Shown piece after piece: positions 12,300 through 23,566 of a DNA stretch of 64,000 bases. This stretch comes from Lepidodermella squamata. Taxonomy: Eukaryota; Gastrotricha. The DNA lies in assembly GCA_047495785.1 (NCBI GenBank), contig JBLDXI010000001.1, positions 3,720,001-3,784,000 of the forward strand. Reading direction: 5' to 3'. Made by a program: the position numbers and the translations under genes. The notes beneath the pieces are model-generated. The model had not been told where the DNA came from. It searched no databases and saw nothing but the letters and a program-made list of their open reading frames with translations. Numbering within the stretch: position 1 is the first letter of the stretch; the number at the start of each line of letters is the position of its first letter.

Positions 12300-14766
12300 T
12301 TTTGCAGCGAAATAATTCTAAAAAATCTATTCATAGCCATAGGATGAATTATATCAAAAATCTTTTGTAAAATAGAATAACTAGCCGTTGCCAAATATGT
12401 TGAGTATATGGACATGACGTTTTTTGTAAGTCGGCTCGAATAAAGATACTTTATAGGAATTAATAAGCGCGTTCTGTTAATCCCTGAAAATTGCACCGAC
12501 GTATAAGTACCGATGCATTTTTCCAGGATTCTAAATCACGAGTAAAATCACGAGGTGTCTAATACTGTGCTGTTTTTTGGCTTATTACCGCCAAGTTCCT
12601 ATACGGCAATGGCTCGACATGTCTCAAATTAGGTTAAAACATTTCGATGATTTCATTATAAGACACCCTCTGCAACATAAAATCCTAATAATTACTTCGA
12701 AAATTATATGCATAAAAACAGCGACAGACGGGTCGACCAAAAGGTAAACTAATAAACAATAAAATGTATAAAATTTTATCTGATACCAGGCCATAACAAT
12801 TCTATAAATAATTCGCTGAAAACTACTGATTTAAAAAATTCAGCGAGTTATGGTATACCGCCAATACCAAAGAAGACGGGTGAAATAAGGACAAGTTGCT
12901 GTTCCGATTTGCTACAAGTGGCAAATTGACACTGTCGCCTATTGAGGACACTCCGAGGGCAAGAGTTCGCGCTTAAGATAGGCGAGACATGAGATGACAC
13001 GTTTAAGATGATGATTCAGTTGCGATGAGAGTAAAGAGAGACACACGGAATCCATCGGTAACACGGCGGCGCCCGCTCGGGCACACTTCCGCCCTGCTTC
13101 TGTTTACCGTATAACCCGTGTTTTGATCGCCTTGTATCGTTTGTTAATTGCCAATAAAAGATACGATATAGGCGCTCGGCAAATACGGCTGGCATAGGGC
13201 GACTTTTGTAATGTCGCATCGAACCGCGATGAGAGCCGGCGATGATGACGAGAGTAGGAAGCAACTCGCCCCCGTTTACGCACTTGACATCAGCCGGCAC
13301 TAGGTGTGTAGCAATACTTGCTAATGCTTATAAGACGATGATGATGGCCACAAATAGCGTAAGGGCGTAGTAGTATGTTGAGAGGGGTCCTCTCCGCCCC
13401 GAAACATACCGGTCTTATACTAATAAAAACAAAAACAACGATCGCATGAGGGCATGGGTAAACAGGACGGGTTTTGCTGTCTGCTTTTTATTTTTCGCAT
13501 CACAGCGCCAATAAAACGCTCGGCCAACGCGCGTGCGCGCATTTTTGCATGAGACACCCTGTGATTATATGCCATATAATGTGCGTGTGTAACAGTATAA
13601 TATGTAGGCACGGTTAATATAAGCTAAGCGAAAAAACACTCAACACACATTTAGTACCAATGTGTTACCCACTTGCGAATTATTCGAACCTTGAAAAATT
13701 AATCTCATGTAGTTCCCACAAATCTCACTCCACCTAAATATCTTAACATTCCCGATATGATAACGGTTCAGGAGAATATGGGATCCCGAGAAAAAAAAAC
13801 ATTAATTGAAATAGAGATGCGGAATTTTTTAGAATATTGACGATTGACGCAATATCTGATAAATAGTCCTAAAAATACAAATAAAATGTGCCCTAAAATT
13901 AAAAAAATTCGCTAGTCGCGTTTTCCAGCTATGCAAATGATGCCTGAAGCTAAAAAATCGAGATTTTTTCAGATTTTAACCTGAGTTCATAAGCAAAAAA
14001 CTGCACTGAAAAAATTACTTCGTTTTAATAAAGATCTGAAAAAAGACGGGCAAAAATTATAACAATTTTCGACTTCATTACTCAATTTTCCCGGTCAAAT
14101 GATCTTTTAGTAACGCAAGCTCTTAAAAAAATTGGCCTATTTTTTATTATTAGCCGCATCATTTTTTCGCTCATAAAAATTCAAATTCGAAGTATTTTTT
14201 GCGAAAAAATTGAGATGTAAAAAAATAATCGATAAAAAAGAAGTCATAGATTATTTTTTCCTCACGAGCTATCACATAGCAGTGAAAACTTGGACGCGCG
14301 GAAAGTGCTGATTATCGTATATGATGACAGAATATATTTCGCAAGGCTTCTTTTCAACTCCCTGGAGGCGGGGCGAGATCAACGAGCGATTTGCACCTGC
14401 TTATAGTGAAAACAAGCGATGACAGCAGCTCAAGAGACAAAATTTTATTGTATAAACATATCAGTATATACAACAACAACAACATTATAAGCAGCCGTTT
14501 TTCGCGCAGCCTTCATCTTTCATCATTTAGTGTTTGCCATGATAACACAATTATAGCCGATTGTTGTGCGATAGAAAAACAGCGCTTATAGCGCCCTGTT
14601 TGTCAATAATATACGAAACGACAATAAAACATGTTTTTGCATATATAAATATCGGGATATTTTTAGCGCCCTTTAAAAGGGCGATTAATAAATCAGGGAT
14701 TATACAATAAAAATTATCACAAAAAAATAATTTCAAATTTTTTAGAAAAATTTGAAAAAATTATGT
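12300..14766. other. 2.5 kb non-coding region
   Basis: Spans the upstream side of the carotenoid oxygenase and the 3' side of the GPCR gene. AT-rich, with a moderately GC-rich patch around 13010-13300. No reading frame with a recognisable domain, RNA gene or clear repeat was found. Confidence 0.45.
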
Positions 14767-16843
14767 TTATGATTCCTCTTCAATTCTTTTGGTAAATCGG
14801 GCTTTATGGCTAGCCATAGCCGTGGGACTTGATAGGAAGGTAACACTGCTTTCCGTAGATCTCCGTTCTGCAGCCGGCGTGCAGCACAAGCATTTTTCGG
14901 CCAATAATTTGCGAAATTGATTGCCAGTCAATATGTAGACGAGAAAATTAACGGCGTAATGCGTTAGGGCGATTTCTTCGAAAAATCGCCGCACGACATA
15001 GGTGTCGAGTTGAAAGTCGTCTAAAATAGGTTCGAAGGTAGCTATCGAGGTTGTAACGTTGCCGGTTAGCGGCTCGGAAGCGTTTTTTGTTGTAGTCGTG
15101 ATGGCCGCGCTTTGAAAAATCAGCGACTCGGAAACAATGAAAATAACAGCTAGCGGAAGTTGAGTTAGGATCAAGTAAAAAGAAACAGCTAGCAAGGTTG
15201 CGGTTCGAATTCTCTGCAAAATTGAAATATATCAATTATTAATTATTGATTATTAATTAACTACGAGATATTTTACGACATGATAGGAACAGGTGAAACA
15301 AGGAAAGAAATAATTTAACAACATTTTTTACCTGTCTCATTTTGCTTTTTGTGAAAGCACAATAATAATTTTCTTGGCTAGTTCCCTTGAAAACGCGAAA
15401 AATTGGGCTCTATTAGACCCGAACCGAAGCGAGATATTAAGCCGAATTTCTTACCAGAACATACACCACCTTTGTCAAATCTAGGTATTCCTGTACAGTA
15501 GTAAGGACAAAAGATAGGAAAACAATTAGGAAAGTTAGCCAAATGTTAGATCCATGAGTCGAAAAAATTGTAGTTTCTTACATTCTAATAGGTCACTCCT
15601 GAAATGGAGTAATATGTCATAGGTCACTCATAGTTAGAACTCAATAAAAACTCTGCTTTGGAACCCGTGAACCAAATTAGAAAATTTGATCGGACTATAT
15701 CTTCATATTTCATAGCTATCGGTTCCCTTTCTGAAAGTCTCCAATCATTTTGAATTGTGAGCATCAACATTTTGTCAATTTTTAAAATAATTCTAAAGCA
15801 TTTTCAACGCATTAGTGAGACATTTCAGGTAATAGGATCCTGGATCCTCATGCAGTGAGGTGAAAACAATTGAACCATTGCAATTTATCTCTCTAAATTT
15901 TGAAATAAATTTTCTGCATTTTTTGACAAAAAAATAGATTTCTTAAAAACAATGGAATTTTTTAATTCATTTTTAATTTTTTTCGAAAGGAAAAGTAAAT
16001 TTCCGGAAAATTACGGTTCATAACGATGTTGTACCGGGAACTTACGTGTTGATTAGGCTGCCGTTGGTGATGCATCCTTAGATTTTGCCCTTTATCAAAC
16101 GAAGCGTGACGCGTATTCTCCAAATCAGGCGTGCCATTCACCATCGCCTGCGTCGCCGGGTTCAGCGACTGCTCATGCCGGCTATTGATCTGAATAATCT
16201 CTCGAATCAACGCCAAATTAATGCCCAGGTTAAGAACAGGGACAGCCGTGAAAAATATCGCCGCGGTAATGATCGACCAAGCGTACAAAAACGCCCGAGC
16301 CTCTTCCCGGTTCGTACACGTCGCAGCCGGGTGTGACGGGTGCGAAGTTGTCCAAAAAATGGCCTCGGGCCACGCGCAAAACACGCTTGTCGCGAAAATA
16401 CCGATGAGTATAAAAATGACAAATTTATGGTTAGAAAAGCGCCGCCGCCAAAACGGGTACGCGACAAATAGAAACCGGTCTATGCTGAACGCGCAGACTA
16501 TAGCTGGCGATGCGTATTGCGGTATGATGAAGAGGGTTGAAAAAATCTCACACATAACCGGATGGTCGAGTATGGACAACCGCCAAGCCCAGTGCAGGTC
16601 GAATACTAGGTAGAAAGCGAGGAATAGCAGGTCGTTTAACGATAGGGTGACTAAAAAATAGGCGCTAGAATTTTGCCGGCGCACCGAGCGCGTCGACCAA
16701 ATGTAGGCCGATAGTATGTTGCCCATGATGCCGAGCAGCACGACGGGCAGGGAGAAGTAGCGGTCCATGTAGACGATGAACGGCCGTTCGCGCTCGACGA
16801 CATCGGCGAAGCTTGTCGTCGATATAGCGGTCGTATTTTCCAT
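14767..16843 (-). CDS. class A (rhodopsin-like) GPCR, probable peptide receptor
   Basis: Seven-transmembrane receptor, 414 aa from two exons (16046-16843 and 14767-15213; intron 832 nt). Seen: TM1 Asn42 (GNILSAY), TM2 Asp71 (SLNDLLFL), TM3 Cys98 and IDRFLFVAYPF (DRF, residues 122-124), TM4 Trp158, ECL2 Cys176 for the conserved disulphide, TM5 Pro202, a long ICL3 crossed by the intron, TM6 FYLILTQLP (Pro286), and TM7 NFLVY (355-359) in place of NPxxY. N-terminal NTT is a likely glycosylation site. The overall pattern resembles invertebrate FMRFamide/peptide-type orphan receptors; the ligand is unknown. Confidence 0.88.
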
Positions 16844-19202
16844 AAATAAATGACCTAATACTATATAGCTACAAGAGAAAAAAAATGAGACGATGAATCA
16901 GCAATCAGCGAAAAGGTTTGTTTCCAATACTACCATCTGAACGAAATGAAAACTGAAAAATGAGATTTTACCCGCTTAGGTAACCAGGATCCCTTGGTGG
17001 ATAATAATTTGGTCAAGAAGTTGAATTCAATATTTTGGATATTTTGAGAAAAGAAAGGAGTGATCATTTTTTAGAATTCTTCTAAGCAATTCTTCCCCGA
17101 AAATTCCCTCATCCTTGGAAACTCCTTAGAAGATAATATATACTTTACTTCGACCTAGGAAGCTGATATCGATTCCCATTTTCGACTTCGAAAAATCAGT
17201 AATTTTTCTGATAAAGAAAGTTTGGGATGACAAATTAAAAAGGATTGAAAATAGGTAATACCAAGCTATTAGTAAAGCTGATCAAGGAAAGGAAAATTCC
17301 AAATTCCAAAAATTATAAAAAATTAGATAAGGGAGCCTCAATTTATAAGTGGCGCTGATCTAATCAATTTTATGAATTTTCCGATTTTTATAATTATTTT
17401 CAAGTGATTTTGTCTACATTTGTTTATTTTTAATTTGTGCCTAATATTAGTTTTATTTTTTTAACGTTTGAATGTAATGAATCTAATATACCGAAGCGGG
17501 GCATAGGGCATGAGCAGGTTGGTGTGTTTATTATTTTTTCTACTATGAGTTCACGCAGCGTTATTAGGGACAGATATGCGCGGCTAGACGTGCGTTCGTC
17601 AAAGAGCGCGCGCCCGAGATCAGGAGCTCTGATATAACGCTTATTCGTCGAAAAATAATAAGAACAGACTGGAAAAATATAGGCGGAGTAAAAATATAAT
17701 GTACCTATAAATAAAACTCGAAGAAATAATAATTACGCATCATGATAACTGATAACTATCACAAGCCCGCAGCAGGTATGAGGCAAACAACGGGTTGGTT
17801 TAAATTTGTAGTAAAAAAATCCGAGTGAAGAGTAGTTATGTGACAAACTTCAAGAGTCTCGAGCCAAAATTGAAGTGCATAATATTCCACAACCACACCT
17901 TGTAAGATTGGGATGAAATCCTGAGCTACAACGCTACTACAACGCTGAACTTATTCTGTTAAAACTTAGGAAATACCCGAAAAATGGGTTCTGTAAAATT
18001 TTCTTCAATTAATTCAAGAATTGTGAGGAATTTTTAAAAATTGTCGAGCCTATACAACATGTTTTCTATTTAGGTTGAATAAATTGAACAATTAGTGTTT
18101 GGAATTTGGAACCACAATGATTAGTATGACCTTGTTAGACATAATGATTGGACAAATTTTATCTAGTGCCCCAATTCTCGAACTAAAGACTGATTGTTAT
18201 AGCAACCCACAACTGCAATATAAGGTGTTGCATAACCTCGTGCTCCTAAAATAAATGCGGGCGAATGAAAAAAATGCATCGGAAAATCAACTCGAGCGGG
18301 CATCGATTGCAACATCATGAAATGGCATATTGGGGCGTGTTATTCTATAACAAATCACATAATAGAAGCAACCGACGTGATACAGATCGGCTGTTTATTT
18401 TTGCTAACTGTTATCATCGTTACCGAAAACAGAAAAGAATCCGGGCGCGTACATTATTTATACACTTGCTTGCTTAGCATATTGGGCGTTATGCTTGCTA
18501 TTAATGTATTTAGACTGGTCTATATCGATATAACATTTTTTGCCATATACCTCTACCTATACATGTCCGTCTGAGATGTTGGATTTATTGCGGGCTTGGA
18601 TAAATACAGGATTTCGATATTATATTATTATAATAAGTATACTCAGTTTTCTACGTCGCCAGGCCAAATCAGGCTTGAGAAAACAATTTTCCGCCCATAA
18701 AATATGCAGCGTAGATTTTTCGCCGATCATTCAATTATTTGGATCACAAAAAATTGAGACAAAATATAGCGGAAATTGAGGTCGCCGTTGAGCAGCTCGC
18801 ATCCTTCCACTGTCTACCGTGAGGGCGATACGTGTGCAGAATTTCCCTGGATTTATTTAGCTATTTATATTGGATTTAGAAGGCCGAAATATTTTTATAG
18901 CTGTGATAAAATCTTAAAAAGCCGTTATATCTGCGTATCCTACTCATTGTTTTTTTTAATGAATCCTGACCTCATTTCGATGTGAAAATGTGCATGCTGC
19001 AGATGTAAAAACCAACTTGATTTGATTCGAAAATGTGCGTCGATATTTTGTGAGGCTAGCGATTTATACGAGCCAAGCCACTGGAATTATGAGAACTCAT
19101 AAAAGGGCTCATTATAAGCAGGGATCATATTGCGAATTGAATAGCGTCAACTTGTTTTATTGCTAACTTTATGAGACACTAGACTACTCTCACAGTGTGC
19201 AA
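16844..19202. other. 2.4 kb non-coding region
   Basis: Upstream of the GPCR and upstream of tRNA-Asp. Short reading frames at 18265-18985 are low-complexity in composition and lack any motif. No repeat was recognised. Confidence 0.45.
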
Positions 19203-19274
19203 TCCTTGGTAGTATAGTGGTTAGTATCCCCGCCTGTCACGCGGGAGACCAGGGTTCGATTCCCTGCCAAGGAG
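19203..19274 (+). tRNA. tRNA-Asp (anticodon GTC)
   Basis: Canonical eukaryotic tRNA-Asp. The acceptor TCCTTGG pairs with CCAAGGA, with discriminator G. D arm TAGTATAGTGGTTAGTA. The anticodon stem CCCGC/GCGGG encloses CTGTCAC with anticodon GTC. T arm CAGGG TTCGATT CCCTG. A T-rich tract follows directly (19277 on) as terminator. Confidence 0.97.
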
Positions 19275-19437
19275 CATTTTTATTTTTATTTTTATTTTTT
19301 ATTTTTTTTTTATTTTATTATCTTGGTTGGTTGATTTTAAATTTTTTAAATTTAACTCCTCTCCATTTGAATAACAAAATTCGATAAGTGTCAAAAACAT
19401 GATATTTTATTTCAAATTTGTCAAAGTTGAAGAATAA

Positions 19438-20274
19438 TTAAAACCTAGCGCCAATAAATCGAAAGAACACCTCATCGTATTCTTCAATTGGAACCTTCAC
19501 GTTGATTTCAAGTGCTTTCCTTTTCTCAAGGAAAGCCAGCAAATCAGGCCGCTCGCGGTCGATGATCCCCAGCATCCACTGATTCACAACATCGGAATTC
19601 GGCGCATAATGATCTGCCTCAGGACTAGTGGCTGAAAGAGACTTCTTCTGTTCAACAAGCTTAACAACCGTCGAGTAGATCTCATCGCTAAATTTTGATT
19701 TAATGTGCTCCCATAACTTGGGAAAATTGATCTCGATCAGGTTGCCAGTTGGCTCGTTGTTATCGCCGAATTTCATCATTAAATACTCGATCATAGCGAC
19801 AGATTTGATAACGCAGAGGTACTTCTTGACGACAACCATCTCTTTCCCAGCAACGTTATCGGCGTAATTCCGCTTGCTCATAGTTAAATAATTGTTCAGC
19901 AGTGGAATTAAACGAATGTTTTGATGCAAAATTCGCCGGCATTCCTCAACCATCTCCGGGCAAGTGTTAAGGTAGACAATCGGAGACTCGAGCCATTCTA
20001 CAATTGTCGGGTTGATTTTCTGAAGTTGAGACAAGACTTTGGCCAAATCCCAGGCTTGAAAGTCGAATTTGTCCATTTCGCAGTCCAGAGTTTGCTTTTT
20101 CACCCCGCCGAGGGATAGATACTTCTTCCGATCGCGTTGAATGAAAACAAAACGGATGTCGTAATCCGACTCAACAGATGGCCAGCCCCAAGCTCGGCTC
20201 CCGATATCCACCGCATAAAGGATCTCGATATCATGCTCCAACTCCAGAGCTTTCAACGCCTCCAAAATACTCAT
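19438..20274 (-). CDS. RlaP/COG3541-type nucleotidyltransferase, copy 2
   Basis: Polymerase-beta-superfamily nucleotidyltransferase of the kind annotated in bacteria as COG3541/YcgL and linked to RNA repair (RlaP). 278 aa, no intron. Seen: the NTase signature GSRAWGWPSVESDYDIRFVF with GS and the DxD pair; then RKYLSLGGVKKQ, the WDLAKVL helix, NPTIVEWLESPIVY, and a C-terminal DEVFFRFIGARF. The ATG at 20272-20274 was chosen because it aligns with the start of copy 1; an in-frame TTG 48 nt upstream is not used. AATAAA (minus strand) lies at 19406-19411 downstream of the stop. Strongly related to copy 1 along its length; the RNA or other substrate is unknown. Confidence 0.88.
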   Translation of the reverse strand: MSILEALKALELEHDIEILYAVDIGSRAWGWPSVESDYDIRFVFIQRDRKKYLSLGGVKKQTLDCEMDKFDFQAWDLAKVLSQLQKINPTIVEWLESPIVYLNTCPEMVEECRRILHQNIRLIPLLNNYLTMSKRNYADNVAGKEMVVVKKYLCVIKSVAMIEYLMMKFGDNNEPTGNLIEINFPKLWEHIKSKFSDEIYSTVVKLVEQKKSLSATSPEADHYAPNSDVVNQWMLGIIDRERPDLLAFLEKRKALEINVKVPIEEYDEVFFRFIGARF

Positions 20275-20318
20275 ATTAAATGTGTCTATAGATACAAACA
20301 ATTTATTTGAACGAAAAT
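20275..20318 (-). promoter_or_regulatory. 44-bp spacer with AATAAA between tandem genes
   Basis: Separates the stop codon of copy 1 from the ATG of copy 2. On the minus strand it holds AATAAA (20302-20307) and then a TCTATAG that would serve as a splice acceptor 11 nt before the ATG. This arrangement fits a two-gene operon resolved by 3' processing plus trans-splicing, but a very compact independent promoter cannot be excluded. Confidence 0.4.
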
Positions 20319-21170
20319 TCAAGCGAAAGTGATGCCAATAAATCGGAAGAAAAGTTCGTCGTAATCATCAAAACGTGGCCTATCGAGTTCGACCTTTTTA
20401 CGGTCTTCCTCGAAGGCTAACAAATCTTCCCGTTCGCGTTTTACAATACCAGATAGCCAGTGATTGAGATGCTCAATCGCTCGAATCGTGTCGTGACCGC
20501 CAGAGACTAACGCCTTCTTCTTCTCGATGAGATCAAGAACTGTTGAGTGAACTTCAGGAGTGACACGGTTCTTGAGTTGATCCCAGACTACGCCGAATTC
20601 GATATCCATAAGTTTACCAGCGGATTCGTCTAACGCTTCAGTTCTACAATCGCTGTATTGCATCATCAAATACTCGACCATTGCAACAGGGCGGACAGTG
20701 CAGAGGTACTTCTTAACGTTAACAAAAGTTTTCTTGTCGATGTGCTCCATGTAATGATTCTTCCCCATAGTCCTGTAGTGGTGGAGTAGAGGCATGATTC
20801 GGACGTTTCTGACTAGGACATGTTTGCATCCGTCAACGAATTCAGGACATGCGTTGTAGTAGAAAATTGGCGATTGCAGCCATTCGATAACGCTTGGGTT
20901 GATGTTTTGCAGGTGACCAAGCGCCTTTGCGATATCCCAACCCTGGTAGTCCCACTTGCCAATCTGGCCATCGATGACTTGCTTCTTGACGCCGCCTAAT
21001 GATAAGTACTTCCTGCGGTCGTTGTGGATGAAGATAAAGCGTATGTCGTAGTCGGAGCCAGTGGAAGCCCACCCCCAGGCACGGCTACCGCCATCGACAC
21101 AAAACAAAATTTTAACTTCATGCTTCTCCTCCAAATCGCGCAAAAGTTCCAGGCATCCGGCATCCGCCAT
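20319..21170 (-). CDS. RlaP/COG3541-type nucleotidyltransferase, copy 1
   Basis: 283 aa, no intron, first of the tandem pair in the direction of transcription. Signature GSRAWGWASTGSDYDIRF at residues 28-45 (Gly28-Ser29, Asp40, Asp42), followed by RKYLSLGGVKKQVIDGQ, WDIAKAL, NPSVIEWLQSP, KKYLCTVRPVAMVEYLMMQY and DELFFRFIGITF. ATG at 21168-21170 chosen over an in-frame TTG at 21224 because copy 2 starts at the equivalent point. The family is predominantly bacterial and phage-borne with scattered eukaryotic members; horizontal origin followed by local duplication is an inference. Codon use does not look foreign to neighbouring genes. Confidence 0.88.
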   Translation of the reverse strand: MADAGCLELLRDLEEKHEVKILFCVDGGSRAWGWASTGSDYDIRFIFIHNDRRKYLSLGGVKKQVIDGQIGKWDYQGWDIAKALGHLQNINPSVIEWLQSPIFYYNACPEFVDGCKHVLVRNVRIMPLLHHYRTMGKNHYMEHIDKKTFVNVKKYLCTVRPVAMVEYLMMQYSDCRTEALDESAGKLMDIEFGVVWDQLKNRVTPEVHSTVLDLIEKKKALVSGGHDTIRAIEHLNHWLSGIVKREREDLLAFEEDRKKVELDRPRFDDYDELFFRFIGITFA

Positions 21171-21615
21171 TTCCTCGTCGATTAAATTACGGTTGTATGA
21201 ACAAGTTATAACTCTACTAGGCAAAAGTATGTGTGAAATAAGGCTATTTTATACACACACATGCTGTAGGACTACGAAAAGTGATAAGCATATTGCATCA
21301 GAAAGTGTGTGTGCGTACAAAAGCATTGGATATCAATAAACCGTGAATCACGGATGAATCATCCCTCTCAAACGAGCAAAATCAAGTGAATGCTTGTCTT
21401 CACTGACTGTTTGCATCCGCACTGGAACCAGGTGTGACAATTGAAGCACGTGTTTAAAGCAAACTTCAGTTATTAGCTCTTGAAAACACAAATTGAAAGC
21501 ATTTCACATTTTTACTGTCTTTTTCTAGCAATTTATCGAAATAACAGAGTAAAATATCAACAAGCTGGGTTGTAGGAATAGTCGATGGTAAAATTTGAGA
21601 AGAAGGACCAGGTGA
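21171..21615. other. intergenic
   Basis: Upstream region of the nucleotidyltransferase pair and 3' side of the EGF/galaxin-like gene. No motif beyond short CA-rich stretches was recognised. Confidence 0.4.
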
Positions 21616-23566
21616 TTAAGGCCATACTCTCTGATTCCGTGTCACTATCCTCCTCCGCCGCTCCATAGCCGGCGCAATGGGTAATGCTCGACCTCCTTGT
21701 TTCTTGAACACATTTAGATGCAGAAATTTCGGTGCAGCTCTTACTTCGTTCTCATTCCTCAGCATAAATCCCATAGGGGTGGGCGGGGGTACCATGATCA
21801 TGCTATTCCTTCTCTCGGGATAGGACGACGCAGGAATTTCACTTTCGCCACGATTTACAGACGCGTTTCTGCCATCATTTTGAGGCTTTCTAACGAGTCC
21901 TTGTCCAGAATGCGCGATCGAACACGAGTCCCACACAATGTCGTAAACCTTCCCTCCACAGCAACCGAAACGAGCGCGATTATTCCGAGGAACTTGATGC
22001 GGGATTCCGTTGCAAATCATCTCCATCAACTCATTCTGCGGCGTAGTTGTTATGAATTCAGATTTCGGAGGCGGGCGATGAAGTCCGTTTCTTCCTAGAG
22101 TTGATGCGATGGCGGCGGCTAAAAGTTGTTCAGAATCAACATCGTGACCACCCGAGCCGAAAACTGCGGCTAGTCTTTGAATCAGAGCAGCAGTTGCATT
22201 AGTAGTTTGCTTGTTTCCGCTTTTCGCAACTAAAACTACGCCTGGAGGTACAGAACCCTGTGACCTTAGCCCAGTGTTATTATAAGAAACAGCCGGATGA
22301 CGGCTCCTCCTATCCGATTCAGCCCGATAAATATTAGCTAATTCAGGGCAAGTCCTCGCCAGATTTTCCTTAGACACTGCTCGGTTCTTACAACAGACCA
22401 TGATATGATTAGGGTCGTAATAAGCTAATCCTTGGTCGCAACATAGGAATTTTTCAGGGCACCATCTATGATTAGAATTTCGACTCGAATCAATTGGTGA
22501 CAGTGTTGTGGGTAGATCAGCCTCATCCCATTTCGCGCCTAACCCACTCCTGACGTCGAGTAATGTATTGCCTCCAGTTGGATTGTTAACAAGTAAGGAC
22601 GGATCAATCTCAGGAGGCAGCTCCCTGAATGCACCAATCATCTCAGCTCCGGGCCAATAGATGTCACTTTGACTCGGGGGTGCTGTTGTAGTTGTAGTTG
22701 TTGTCGTAGTGGTAGTAGTCGTTGTAGATTTGGCTAACAATGAATGCTAGTGAGATAATAAGTCTATTTCTGACAAAATTCTATACCTCGGTTGCAAGAA
22801 TTTCCTGTCCACTGAGAACCACAGGCGCAAACTCCTGGCGCTGATGTGCATAGCCCGCCATGCTGGCAGATGTTGGAGTTGTGTCCACACAAGTTTATAT
22901 TGCAGTGATCCGCCGAACCGGCTGAAGTGTAGCCAACAACAGATAACCTCCGAATGCAGCATGAAGCGGCTATCCTAACTACGGCAACTGAAATTCCTCC
23001 CGTGCTTTTAGAGGCCGGCATACGATAAGCGATTGAGGCCGATGCTTGTCTTAGGGTAGGGCTGAAAGCCGCCCCGATTGGTTGGTCTGGTAAGTCTATA
23101 AAAGTACCGACTACCTCAGTTCCTATTGTTGTGAATGTAACAGCACTTGTCCAGTTAAAATGGCCACACAAGTCGGGCCCAAGGTTCAAATTGCATCTAG
23201 AACAACAATAGAGGTGAAACATTCTGATCTTTCAAATAATAGTTCTTACTTTGATAGATGCGAATCCCTAACGCTGCACATAACTGGCCGAGCTGCATTG
23301 GATGGCTCTGCACTTGGGGTTAGCCATGCTGTTGGTGGGTCTGGTTTCGATGTTGCCTGAGCTGGTTCTTCATAAGTGTTCTCCAAAATTTGGGATTGCG
23401 ATTTTCCAGATAAGAGTTGGAACATTAAAGACTGCAGGCTTTCTCGGGGATGCCGCCGTTGGGCGGAGCTTAGAGTGACGAGTGACGAAATAATGAGCGT
23501 TGTTACGATCGAAAATTTGATTGATTGCGCAAAGCTCGCCTTGCGCTTCTTCAGCGTTTTCATCAT
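21616..23566 (-). CDS. secreted protein with EGF-like and galaxin-like Cys motifs
   Basis: 614 aa from exons 23250-23566, 22787-23196 and 21616-22733. A signal peptide lies near residues 15-36 (SIKFSIVTTLIISSLVTLSSA). A middle segment of about 100 aa has no recognised fold. One EGF-like unit follows near 205-240 (CGHNSNICQHGGLCTSAPG then CACGSQWTGNSC), then a run of 14 threonines and a Pro/Ser linker. Two paired-Cys motifs come after: FLCCDQGLAYYDPNHIMVCC and ARFGCCGGKVYD. These fit the CC-x(4-6)-Y spacing of galaxin-type proteins, known from coral and other extracellular matrices. The tail is basic. The second exon joins at GTTAG|CC (22733), which alone keeps frame with the Thr run. Function unknown; an extracellular matrix or cuticle role is an inference. 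Confidence 0.75.
22684..22725 (-). repeat. trinucleotide (ACN) tract coding poly-Thr
   Basis: Fourteen consecutive Thr codons mixing ACA, ACT, ACG and ACC. The mix shows the tract is not a young microsatellite. It sits at the start of exon 3 as a linker likely to be O-glycosylated. Confidence 0.8.

Noticed and set aside
18265-18985. Short hydrophobic reading frames between the GPCR and tRNA-Asp
   Set aside because: No domain, no splice partners, composition explained by AT-rich DNA.
19438-21224. Bacterial contamination as source of the nucleotidyltransferases
   Set aside because: They lie between a eukaryotic tRNA and intron-containing animal genes, have AATAAA signals and no Shine-Dalgarno sites, and two diverged copies are present.
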